From contig OX578145.1 in NCBI GenBank assembly GCA_951213105.1, forward strand, positions 12,716,707-12,780,706: a DNA stretch of 64,000 nt, in the 5' to 3' direction. The position numbers and the translations under genes were made by a program. The notes under the pieces are model-generated. The model made no database searches. It saw nothing but the letters and a program-made list of their open reading frames with translations, and was not told the DNA's origin. Shown in pieces: positions 12,160-21,754 of this stretch (position 1 is its first letter; each line of letters begins with the position of its first letter). The DNA comes from Amaurobius ferox (taxonomy: Eukaryota; Arthropoda; Arachnida; Araneae; Amaurobiidae).

Positions 12160-14103
12160 TTATTTACTTGCAAATTGAAGTAAACTGTCAAAATCTACAT
12201 GATCCTTGAAAATCGATCTATAGCAATCCTTTAAGAAATATATAGGATAATGTTTATATAAAGCCTCTGTTATGATTTTAATATTGCTATTATTGCAATC
12301 TTTTTTAAACGTGTTGTAAATTTGATTTCTCTTGAAGTGTCCGAGTATGATATTTCTGAAAGTATTTTTGGTAAGATTTGTTTTCCAATCTATGAGATGA
12401 TTTATCTTCATTTTATATAATTCTCTTTTGTCGTATAACGTTGTATAATGACCATATAATCCATGTTTTTTTATTGAGATGTCCAGAAAATTTACCGCTT
12501 CATTTTCTTCTTTACAATTTTCTATTAATTCCAATTCCGGTGGGTAAAATGTGAAATCGAAATTGGTGGTGGTTTCATAACTCCCCAATAGCACATCGTC
12601 AACAAACCGGAAATATGGTATCTCTGACAAAATATGGGTTCCTTTTTCATATGTTGAGAGGTAAATATCGGCCAAGATTGATGAACAGGCTCCTCCCATT
12701 GGGATTCCCTTTATTTGTCGGTAATAATTATTTCCGTTATATAGAATATTTTCTTTTAATACCAGTTCAATAAGATCAAGGTATCTACGATAAGTAATAA
12801 AATCCTTCAAATCATATTCTTCATGTAATTTTTCCAAGATTGAGTATAAATTAGATAAATCAATGTTGTTAAATAGGTCGCGGAAATCAAAGCTTTTAAA
12901 ACATATATTTTTATTACAATGTTTTAATCGATCGATAACTTCTACTCCATTTTTGATCATGACATGATTCTGTTTTTTGATGTTTTCCATCACAAACTTG
13001 AGGATGTTCAATAGTCGTTTATTAGCTATTGTCAGATATGATCCACAGCCAACGGTAACTGTACGGAATTTTACAGGCTCTTTATGCATCTTTGGAATGA
13101 GGATTATATATGGAAATTTAACAGTTTTTATTTCATTACCGATTCGTTTGTACAAAGCTTTAATCCTATTGGATAGAACATTCCCATTATTATGTAAAGG
13201 GGTGTACATAGTACTGTCTAGATAGCAGTGAAGAAGTGTATCCATGTAAAACTTTTTGCATGTAAATGCAAAATGTGATACCATCTTGTCAGTATAAGTT
13301 ATAGCAAAATTTTCTTTTATAGTTTGTATAGCTGCAGGTATTGAAAGATTCCTAATTCTGTTATTTTGTCTGATGTAATAAAACTGAAATTCTTTTGAAA
13401 AATTATATTTCCATTCATGAAAGGCTTGAATAGGTAAACTGTGTTTTACTGCTATTTTATAAATAAATTCTTCTAGATCTTGATTGAAATTTTCGATTAC
13501 TTGGTTATATTCTTGTGATCTGTATTTAGTTCCGAGTTTGAAAATATTTTTTAGAGTTTTATCTGAGATAATATCCAGATCACCTGTAATGATGTGATTG
13601 TGATAAGGATCTTTAAGTTTGCTATCAGTGCATTTGCATTCTGTTGTTTTAGTATCCAATTCTTTACATATATTGTTGTAGTTGAAGAATCTTCTACCGT
13701 TTGTGCGTACAAAGCGGTAAGTCAATTTTACCTTAAGATCCTGAACAGGTAAGAAAGTTTTGATATTGTAAAGTATCGATTTAAAGGGAATTCCATCAAA
13801 TTTCTTATTTCGGAATGTGGTTATAAAATATTCCATACTTTGCTTGTTCTGTATTCTGGGTTTTAATCTAATTTGAAATTTTCTGGCCCTTAATTTAATT
13901 AAGTCAAGCATAATGGCTATATTTTTGTGTGTTTCTTCAATCCGAAAGTCAATAGGTTCTTCCAACGTATATTGCTGTATAAAAGCCCATATACGAGGTA
14001 AATATTTGATTTTTATACTGTAAATGACATCCTTAATCCAATTGTACTTGATTCCGTCTTTGGATTTAATTGATTCTATAAATTTGGAGATTTTTTCATG
14101 AAT
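12160..14103 (-). CDS. Penelope-like reverse transcriptase, 5'-truncated but open
   Basis: The frame stays open for about 647 codons from the fold-back junction to a stop at 12160. The RT core is complete: a finger motif PKMHKEPVKFRTVTVG, palm motif A FDFRDLFNNID (near residue 411), motif B KGIPMGGACSSILADIYL (near 472) and motif C FRFVDDVLL with catalytic VDD (near 507). The thumb-like C-terminus has no GIY-YIG endonuclease. The N-terminal 400 residues include a HNHIITGDLDII block shared with the pseudogene at 6-7.85 kb. The first six or so codons of the open frame (14104-14121) are antisense to the opposing copy, so the natural start is missing. The enzyme would copy element RNA into DNA. 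Subfamily assignment is inference; an endonuclease-lacking PLE is one reading, and another RT lineage with this VDD motif remains possible. Confidence 0.75.
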   Translation of the reverse strand: MHEKISKFIESIKSKDGIKYNWIKDVIYSIKIKYLPRIWAFIQQYTLEEPIDFRIEETHKNIAIMLDLIKLRARKFQIRLKPRIQNKQSMEYFITTFRNKKFDGIPFKSILYNIKTFLPVQDLKVKLTYRFVRTNGRRFFNYNNICKELDTKTTECKCTDSKLKDPYHNHIITGDLDIISDKTLKNIFKLGTKYRSQEYNQVIENFNQDLEEFIYKIAVKHSLPIQAFHEWKYNFSKEFQFYYIRQNNRIRNLSIPAAIQTIKENFAITYTDKMVSHFAFTCKKFYMDTLLHCYLDSTMYTPLHNNGNVLSNRIKALYKRIGNEIKTVKFPYIILIPKMHKEPVKFRTVTVGCGSYLTIANKRLLNILKFVMENIKKQNHVMIKNGVEVIDRLKHCNKNICFKSFDFRDLFNNIDLSNLYSILEKLHEEYDLKDFITYRRYLDLIELVLKENILYNGNNYYRQIKGIPMGGACSSILADIYLSTYEKGTHILSEIPYFRFVDDVLLGSYETTTNFDFTFYPPELELIENCKEENEAVNFLDISIKKHGLYGHYTTLYDKRELYKMKINHLIDWKTNLTKNTFRNIILGHFKRNQIYNTFKKDCNNSNIKIITEALYKHYPIYFLKDCYRSIFKDHVDFDSLLQFASK

Positions 14104-15356
14104 GGAAATATAATTTTTCAAAAGAATTTCAGTTTTATTACATCAGACAAAATAACAGAATTAGGAATCTTTCAATACCTGCAGCTATACAAACTATAAA
14201 AGAAAATTTTGCTATAACTTATACTGACAAGATGGTATCACATTTTGCATTTACATGCAAAAAGTTTTACATGGATACACTTCTTCACTGCTATCTAGAC
14301 AGTACTATGTACACCCCTTTACATAATAATGGGAATGTTCTATCCAATAGGATTAAAGCTTTGTACAAACGAATCGGTAATGAAATAAAAACTGTTAAAT
14401 TTCCATATTTAATCCTCATTCCAAAGATGCATAAAGAGCCTGTAAAATTCCGTACAGTTACCGTTGGCTGTGGATCATATCTGACAATAGCTAATAAACG
14501 ACTATTGAACATCCTCAAGTTTGTGATGGAAAACATCAAAAAACAGAATCATGTCATGATCAAAAATGGAGTAGAAGTTATCGATCGATTAAAACATTGT
14601 AATAAAAATATATGTTTTAAAAGCTTTGATTTCCGCGACCTATTTAACAACATTGATTTATCTAATTTATACTCAATCTTGGAAAAATTACATGAAGAAT
14701 ATGATTTGAAGGATTTTATTACTTATCGTAGATACCTTGATCTTATTGAACTGGTATTAAAAGAAAATATTCTATATAACGGAAATAATTATTACCGACA
14801 AATAAAGGGAATCCCAATGGGAGGAGCCTGTTCATCAATCTTGGCCGATATTTACCTCTCAACATATGAAAAAGGAACCCATATTTTGTCAGAGATACCA
14901 TATTTCCGGTTTGTTGACGATGTGCTATTGGGGAGTTATGAAACCACCACCAATTTCGATTTCACATTTTACCCACCGGAATTGGAATTAATAGAAAATT
15001 GTAAAGAAGAAAATGAAGCGGTAAATTTTCTGGACATCTCAATAAAAAAACATGGATTATATGGTCATTATACAACGTTATACGACAAAAGAGAATTATA
15101 TAAAATGAAGATAAATCATCTCATAGATTGGAAAACAAATCTTACCAAAAATACTTTCAGAAATATCATACTCGGACACTTCAAGAGAAATCAAATTTAC
15201 AACACGTTTAAAAAAGATTGCAATAATAGCAATATTAAAATCATAACAGAGGCTTTATATAAACATTATCCTATATATTTCTTAAAGGATTGCTATAGAT
15301 CGATTTTCAAGGATCATGTAGATTTTGACAGTTTACTTCAATTTGCAAGTAAATAA
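14097..15356 (+). CDS. Second, more truncated copy of the same reverse transcriptase
   Basis: In frame from HEWKYNFSKEFQ at the junction, the open frame of 419 codons repeats the C-terminal two-thirds of the RT at 12160-14103, including FDFRDLF, GIPMGGACSS and RFVDDVLL. It is nearly identical in protein (one visible change, Ile to Leu in PKMHK's preceding FPY.ILIP stretch). The first ATG lies at 14232, but homology begins upstream, so no natural start exists. It has no stop codons, which suggests a recent duplication. It could be made only from an outside promoter. Confidence 0.7.
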   Translation, partial: HEWKYNFSKEFQFYYIRQNNRIRNLSIPAAIQTIKENFAITYTDKMVSHFAFTCKKFYMDTLLHCYLDSTMYTPLHNNGNVLSNRIKALYKRIGNEIKTVKFPYLILIPKMHKEPVKFRTVTVGCGSYLTIANKRLLNILKFVMENIKKQNHVMIKNGVEVIDRLKHCNKNICFKSFDFRDLFNNIDLSNLYSILEKLHEEYDLKDFITYRRYLDLIELVLKENILYNGNNYYRQIKGIPMGGACSSILADIYLSTYEKGTHILSEIPYFRFVDDVLLGSYETTTNFDFTFYPPELELIENCKEENEAVNFLDISIKKHGLYGHYTTLYDKRELYKMKINHLIDWKTNLTKNTFRNIILGHFKRNQIYNTFKKDCNNSNIKIITEALYKHYPIYFLKDCYRSIFKDHVDFDSLLQFASK

Positions 15357-15657
15357 AGTTTATGCGTACCTGCTAAGATTGCACGCATGGGTAAAATGAA
15401 CATATATATGATAGCGAGTTGGGCAGGATTCACTTTTGGTCCAGTTTCCTTCTGTTTGGTTGGTCTTGTTCTTCCGTATCCGGGTGCCTTCGTATTAGCA
15501 CGCATTGGGGACCAACCTTTGCTTTGCATTGGTACCGTGAGCGTTTGCCTAGGCTGGAAAAGCAGCTTTAAACGGGAGGGGGAGTCGCAATCCTCCCCAA
15601 CCATTAAATGCAAAGCATTTGGTTATCCCAAGTTCCTTTAAATCTTCTTTTTCTTGG

Positions 15658-15905
<248 letters not shown>

Positions 15906-15907
<2 letters not shown>

Positions 15908-16995
15908 ATTTGAGCGAAAACTTCAACATTTGTTCGAATTTTTATATTTTCTTAACATGGCAGCGCAGGACAAAATTTGACATAATTATGCATAAAAGGG
16001 TTTATTTATGGCTCAATGACCATAATCATTGTATTGCATACTTCAATAAAATGTGGCCCAATTTTCATTTATTGGTATGTTTTCCTTACAGTTTCACAAG
16101 CAGATAGTTTAAAGTTTTTGCTTAGGAAGTTTCAGCCATGATTACCCTGTATTATCCGAGTTGCAGCCAAATTTGCGGCATCTTATCCGAGCTTTCCCTA
16201 TCAGGAGCATGCCCAAGATTGTTAAAAAAAACCCAAAATATTCAAGATTTCAATATTTTGAAAGCCGAAATTTTTAAAAGACTGTAAAGTGGGTTTCTTT
16301 GAGTATATGAGTATATATTGAGTATATATTCTTTGAGTTTCTTTGAGCTGCATCATTACAAAAATATTATTCCCCTATAGGTAGATTTCATATTTAAAAC
16401 CTAGGCAAATTTTAAAATTCTGTGAATAAGCATTTTAGCAATGTTACATTTTTTTATATTAAAATATATACTTAATAAATTTTTCTGAAGATAACGGATA
16501 AAAAGGTAAAAAGTGAATATTATGTCCTACTTTTTTTTGTTTGGAAATATTAAGGTAAATAAGTAAATTATGTAATATGAATTTGTCTAAAATTATTCCA
16601 TGTAAAGTTTTTAACTACCAATTTATATTTCCGTAAAGGATGATGCGACGTTTAGATTTCACTTTTACTTTATGGGTTGGTTATTCTTTTGTTCGGATAT
16701 TTAATATACAATTTTTTTAGATTTTTTTTTTTTTTTAGCATTTGAATGGTATTTAAAATGCGGAATGCAGATTGATTGTATAGTAAAATGTTTACTAATA
16801 TTCTAATGATCACAATTCGATTATGCTGATACTCTTTTTCTTTTGTTTAATATTTGTTTATGTTTACGATGATAATAGATAACAGATTAAACAATAATAG
16901 ATTATTGTTCAAATTTAAGTCGAAAAAAAATACATATTATATTGAATTCACTTCAAATATAAAAAAAATAAATAAATACTACATATCACCATTGG
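15906..16995. other. AT-rich DNA, no gene seen
   Basis: No coding content, tandem array or element end is recognised. Two short duplications of 'gagtatatattg'-like text at about 16300-16330 are minor. Confidence 0.4.
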
Positions 16996-17055
16996 ATAGA
17001 CCATCGGCTGGCCAGACTCAAATCTTCAACTTTTGTTTTAAATTATATTATTTAC

Positions 17056-17343
17056 TTGCATGTCTTACGGTATGCAAGGGTTTTTTTTCTACGTAAATAT
17101 GGGAAGGATCCCACTCTTTGGTCTTCCAACCGACCTATTTGTCTTTTATCAATGTTGGAAAGGATTTTAGGAAGGGTTTTTAGCAATAGATTTGATTTTT
17201 ACTTCAATACCAAAGAAATTATTCATTCATATCAATTTAGTTTCCGGGAACGTCACAGTTATGATGATACGGCTCATAAACTGATTAGCTTCATAAAGGA
17301 TCTTATCCCGGTTAATCATGTCCTCTAACAACAATTGATGTCC
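17056..17343 (+). pseudogene. LINE reverse transcriptase fragment (5' part of RT)
   Basis: The translation YGKDPTLWSSNRPICLLS, then RFDFYFNTKEIIHSYQFSFR and HSYDDTAHKLISFIK, aligns with RT fingers/palm of the intact LINE at 55780-59304 (PGKDPALCTSYRPICLLP..., FGFRELHSCEDAALKLV). It breaks at the motif-A region and resumes at 19079 after a 1.7-kb insertion. A single-base loss in the duplicated target (at about 17321) spoils the frame. It is a dead relative of the 52.8-60 kb element. Confidence 0.85.
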
Positions 17344-17396
17344 ATAATATATATATATATATATAATGAAGATATAATAATAAAGATATAACATGA

Positions 17397-17442
<46 letters not shown>

Positions 17443-18076
17443 ATTAAGAATTTTAATTTACTTGTATTATAAACACCAGAGATTGATCATTTATTGAAAA
17501 TAGTCTGTAGAGCAAATGTGAAATTAAGATGGTCTGAAGTGAAAATTTGAAATCAAAATTGACTCTACGATAAGCTTGAGAAAATTATAAATAGAACATT
17601 ATAAATAAAACAGGTACTAAATAGGTATGGAATAACCTTATTTCCCTGTTCCATATATAAGGTAAGCAATTGAAAAAAGAATTACATATGGTGAAAGATT
17701 GGTGAATATAATCCCTTAACTACACCCTAAGATTAAAATTCATTTTAAGTGTTATAAATCATATATGTAATGCAGGCACTTAAAGTACTAATACCCTTGT
17801 TTCCTGCATAAACATACATGGTGTAAATGCATTATAAATATTATATTATATTAATAAATCAATTATTATTTTTTCGAAAGATGGTGATCATTTTGCGTAA
17901 AAAAAGACTGGCGAGCCGATATTGTCCTGACGAGTGAAGATTGGTTGCCTTTCTTGTGTGTCCTGACAAAGAACGCTGCTTTTTTTCCGCTACTTTTAAC
18001 GCAATCATTTTAATTCTATTCTTTAGCAGCAGTTTGAGCTGTACATATGCTTCGGTATATTTTTAATATTAAAAAA
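17344..18076. other. Left part of an insertion into the decayed LINE
   Basis: Two (TA)n tracts (17346-17363, 17405-17438) and unassigned DNA. Positions 17437-17530 are the reverse complement of 36380-36480 (blocks ACTTGTATTATAAA and GAGATTGATCATTTATTGAA), so a repeat family is present. The whole inserted piece 17344-19078 is flanked by an imperfect 30-bp direct repeat of LINE sequence (17314-17343 and 19079-19109). Confidence 0.6.
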
Positions 18077-18867
18077 TCTGATGTGGGCAACACATGACTT
18101 TCCTTATATAATGTAATGAATTTACTACTTTTACAGTAAAAAAATAGGATTTTCTTGTAGTAGATACTAATATTCTTTCCAAGATATTGAATTTTCGACA
18201 ATTAGTCGTCATTTTCATCGATTTAGCGTCATTTTTATCCATTTGGCGAGATTTTCGTTAATTTGGCAACATTTCAAAAAAGTCGCCAAGTTGGCGACAT
18301 TCCGCCAAATTCGTCGCCAAAATCTCGCCAAGCGTTATGCACTAAGAAATAAGTTTTTCTTAAAGCAGATAAATGACTATTGGCGTTCAAATACAAAAGT
18401 ATTATTCAAAGTATCTTTTTTCAAGAATGGAACGAGCTAGATCCACGAGAAGGATGTCACTCAATTTATCGCATGGTATTACATATGAAAAGTAAACATG
18501 TTTCTCAATAGGAAATATTTTTCTTTTTATTTTATATGACTTTTTGATAATTTTTTTAAAAAATGTACAATATCTCGAGAACGGTTCACGTTAGCGTTCT
18601 AAAATTCATGTCAATCGTTTTCTAATGAAAAATTACATAAGAAATGTCTATTTGCGTAACTTTATTAGTGGTTTTAATTTTTTGACGATTTTTTCAAAAT
18701 TTCATTCGAAAATTTAGGTGGGTTCTGAACATTCGATTGCGTATAAAAACAATAGGCTTCCAGTGTTTACGGATTGTGATTTTTGTACCAAATTTGGTTC
18801 GAATCGGTCTATTCGTTCGTCAGTTATCGTCTCCACAGACTCACTGACACACACACATACACACATA

Positions 18868-18907
<40 letters not shown>

Positions 18908-19034
18908 TCACTTCAAAAATGTTTGATTCGTGATCAGGGATGCTTGAAACGTGCTCTCCCGTCGAAAACTCGAATTCGAATTTTCGACCCCGTCACAATA
19001 CTTTCCTTATACATTATGTATATAAGGAAAGTAA
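18077..19034 (+). mobile_element. Helitron-like non-autonomous element (copy 1)
   Basis: It starts TCTGATGTGGGCAACACATG, preceded by an A run, and ends with a hairpin whose arms are CTTTCCTTATA and TATAAGGAAAG, a few bases before GTAAT. The 5' end holds a matching CTTTCCTTATATAATG subterminal inverted repeat. Internal landmarks are a GGCGA/TCGCC-rich stretch (18245-18330), ATATCTCGAGAACGGTTC, a CA microsatellite (18845-18902) and CGTCGAAAACTCGAATTCG. No protein is encoded. Near-identical copies lie at 32596 and 34163. A TC start and a 3' hairpin recall Helitrons/Helentrons, but no CTRR end is seen, so the class is inference. Confidence 0.65.
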
Positions 19035-19078
19035 TATTTAATTATTAAACAATTTTTAATATAAAATAATTATTATTA

Positions 19079-19438
19079 ATCATGTTTCTCTAACAACAAT
19101 TGATGTCCGTGGGACTTTTGGCAATTTGAACTGGAATAGTGCCGTTTTACTTTTGAAAAAATAATTATTTCTTTTCCATTTCGGTATTTTTTTTTCTCTT
19201 CTTATCTCAATAATACATCTGTTACATACACTGAAGATTTCTTCACTTCTATCATATTTATTTCCAAATGTCCTTCGCAGGGTTCTGTCATTGTCCCATT
19301 TCTTTGAAATCTCCACTTTAACGAAATCCTGCTACTTAACAATGATCTTTTTTTTATCTTCAGGCTTTTGCCGATGACCTTGCACTGGTTGCTAGTGGTA
19401 ATACTCCGAAAATATATTTAATTTCTGACTCTTTGGCT
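19079..19438 (+). pseudogene. LINE reverse transcriptase fragment (palm to YADD-type motif)
   Basis: This continues from 17343: HVSLTTIDVRGTFGNLNW (motif A; the second catalytic-region Asp is changed to Gly), then a decayed stretch equivalent to YLSSRSITFTG, then CPSQGSVIVPF (motif B) and NEILLLNNDLF. After a frameshift comes QAFADDLALVASGN (motif C with both Asp) and ISDSLASL. The order matches the intact LINE. A SINE inserted at about 19449 splits it again. Confidence 0.85.
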
Positions 19439-19448
19439 TCACTACACC

Positions 19449-19739
19449 TGCTTCTTCTTCGACCCAGATAGTCCGACCAACCAGAAAGGTATAAAGTATC
19501 TGTTTGGACGGCCGGGAAGTGAAACCCAATTTAGACCGGAACCCAGTGGGGGAGGCATCCACAGGGACCGTACCCTCCTTCCCCTGCCACCATCTTCACG
19601 GAAGGACTTACGGACCCACATGTTTAATGTGATCGTACTCTGCGTGAACACGACGGCAGTTTTAACAGTTGCGGGAATCAAACTTGAGCCGACCGAGTGC
19701 AATTCCCGCGCGCTAACCACTGGGCTATCGTGCTCCCTC
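19449..19739 (-). mobile_element. SINE with tRNA-derived head (copy 3)
   Basis: On the minus strand the head reads GGGAGCACGATAGCCCAGTG, then GTTAGCGCGCGGG, and later AGTTTGATTCCCGC. TAGCCCAGTGG is a good box A and GTTTGATTCC a good box B of a Pol III tRNA promoter. The body (ACATGTGGGTCCGTAAGTCC, then GGATGCCTCCCCCACTGGGT) and the CCCGGCCGTCC tail are those of the 5S-headed copies, but the 3' end is (GAA)n. Flanking TCACTACACCTG / TCATTACACTTTG suggests an imperfect TSD. It lies inside the LINE reading frame. Confidence 0.9.
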
Positions 19740-19775
19740 ATTACACTTTGAAATTTCTTTAGATAAAAGTAGCCA
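19740..19775 (+). pseudogene. LINE fragment after the SINE
   Basis: The reading LHFEISLDKS continues the LINE where the SINE broke it and matches LKLSISHEKS of the intact element. It stops at about 19775, where unrelated sequence starting CAGGGCCAGATTACCG begins. Confidence 0.7.
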
Positions 19776-20137
19776 GGGCCAGATTACCGAAAAGACCCAG
19801 TAAGCACATACTGCCCTTCAAAAGTTTCAAAGGGGGCCCCCCAAATTACATCAGAATTGACTATCGTAACAGTTCAATGTCAACTGCACTGCACGATCGT
19901 CAACTGATTGTCGACTGACTAGGCGGAAATCTCCTGTTTGAATCCCGAAGACGACAGAATCTTTATTAGATAAATTTAAAACTTTTATTCCATGTTATTA
20001 AAACAATGTTTAATAAAATTTTAAATTAGAAATAATTAAATATATTAATAAATAATACCACTAAATATTTTATGAGGAGAAAATCACGCATTCATATACA
20101 CTTATTTCCTTTTATATACTGAATAAGATTAATATCT
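19776..20137. other. Non-coding DNA, possible DNA-transposon end
   Basis: It starts with CAGGGCCAGATTACCG followed by a GGGGGCCCCCC stretch, a style seen at hAT-type element ends such as 35169 and 60705. I cannot find a second end. No gene is seen. Confidence 0.35.
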
Positions 20138-20153
20138 ACACCCCCTCCCCCTC

Positions 20154-20215
20154 GTCCCGGTCGTCCATTTTGTTGCTCCAAGTCCTCTGGACGAGCCGGA
20201 CGGCCTGGGGCTTCC
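20154..20215 (+). mobile_element. Solo SINE tail (alternative tail subtype)
   Basis: About 62 bp equal to the last part of the SINE (CCCGGTCGTCC, then AGTCCTCTGGACGAGCCGGA and CGGCCTGGGGCTTC). It is flanked by the 16-bp direct repeat ACACCCCCTCCCCCTC at 20138-20153 and 20216-20231. The internal hairpin AGTCC-TCT-GGACG differs from the main tail but matches the one at 61983-62054. Confidence 0.75.
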
Positions 20216-20238
20216 ACACCCCCTCCCCCTCCTCCAGG

Positions 20239-20624
20239 GCCAACGACCGTACCGTGCTGAAAACACCGGTTCTCGTTACATCACCGAAGTCAAGCAGCAT
20301 CGGACGCGGTTAGTACTTGGGTAGGTGACCACCTGGGAACACTGCGTGCTGTTGGCACATTTCAGGCGCTGTAGCCTGGTGGTTTGCGGGCTGGATTTGC
20401 ACGCTGCCACAACTGCCGCCGTGTTCATGAGAAGTACGATCACGTTAAACATGTGGGTCCGTAAGTCCTTCCGAGAGGTTGGTGGTAAGGGAAGGAGGGT
20501 ACGGTCCCTGTGGATGCCTCCCCCACTGGGTTCCGGACTAAATTGGGTGGCACTTCCCGGCCGTCCAAACGGTTACCTTACACCTTTCTGGTAGGTCGGA
20601 CGGTCTGAGTCTCAACAATAACAA
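20239..20624 (+). mobile_element. SINE with 5S-rRNA-derived head (copy 4)
   Basis: The 5S-like head covers 20239-20356. It is followed by a tRNA-like stretch with GTAGCCTGGTGGTTTGCGGG, then the body and a tail ending CAACAATAACAA. The flanks are C-rich on both sides, so the TSD is hard to define. It sits directly after the solo tail at 20154-20215. Confidence 0.88.
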
Positions 20625-20639
20625 CCCCCCCCCCTCCCC

Positions 20640-21754
20640 TCCTCCTCAAAATTATTTGAGCATACTGCAATGTCTCTATCAGTAGATTTCCACTTATTCA
20701 TTTCACACACTAGAGAGAATCAAAGAATGTTTTCCTAGCACCCTTTCTGTATTTACTCCAGAGATGATTTTCCCTAAATGCAAATAGAAACATTTGAGTT
20801 TTCCGTATCGCCTTTCTTGTAGATAAAATATCGTGTTGCATTTAAAAAAAATTGATATCTTACGAGTTACTACTGTAACTAATGTGAGATTTCTGAAATT
20901 AAATACAAAATAATCTGGATTGTATCTCCACTCGACTTTCTCATACATTCATGTTCCATGGCGTTGAGTTTCACTAATGTCTAAATCATTAATGAAAAAA
21001 TAATCTATATTTTTCAAATTTCACACCCTTGTTATTCTTTTAAAATATTTCGTAAAAATTCTTTAAAATTTTATCTTTTCAAGTTGGCAATAGCTTAGTG
21101 ACGCCGCTGAATGAGATGCTTTAGTCTTATCCGTTCATAATAATTAAAAGCAGATGTCTGCTTGTTCGTATATATTCCATCTGTACCGGACAATTGATAG
21201 AGGGATACTTTGAAAATTGATACAAGGGAATCTTGAAAATTGATACAATGATACCTTGACTATCGAAAATAAACACCTCATTGAGATATTTTTCAATTTA
21301 AAATAGATTTTTAGTTATTAAATGTTGAAACGCCATTTTGAGCGATTTTTGTACAATCAGGTTCCTTAATGCTTAAAAATATCGCAGAGTTTCCATCTTT
21401 ACAGCATCGGAAAGATAAAAGAATTATCTTTCAAACAAACTTTGAACGAAATCTATACTATGAATAGATAGATAAGTTATGTGCGTTCAAGCAGAGGGCG
21501 ACTAAACGTCTTTTAAAAAATTTGAATGAATGGATGCAATTAATCTCTGCATTATGCTTCGAGAGACAACAGGTGCATTTTCTAGTGTTAATATAAATTA
21601 TTTTGATAACATATTATATATTATAGACTTATTGCAAAACACATAATTTCCATTCTCGGTCAAAATTAGCTATTTATATATTTCTGTTATTCATGATGGA
21701 AGACATATGAATCAAGTAGTATTAAAAGTGAAAAAATGCATTCCCGGATACATA
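20640..21754. repeat. Non-coding DNA with an interspersed repeat related to 28.97-29.26 kb
   Basis: Positions about 21140-21500 share blocks with 28970-29260: GTTGAAACGCCATTTTGAGC versus a matching block with ACACCATTTTGAACAA, then CGCAGAGTTTCCATCT and CATCGGAAAGAT. No gene is seen. Positions 20640-21130 are unassigned. Confidence 0.5.

Noticed and set aside
11875..12178. Short frames on both strands at the outer ends of the RT pair (also 15338-15641)
   Set aside because: They lie in the element's 3' UTR, mirror each other because of the inverted duplication, and have no domain.
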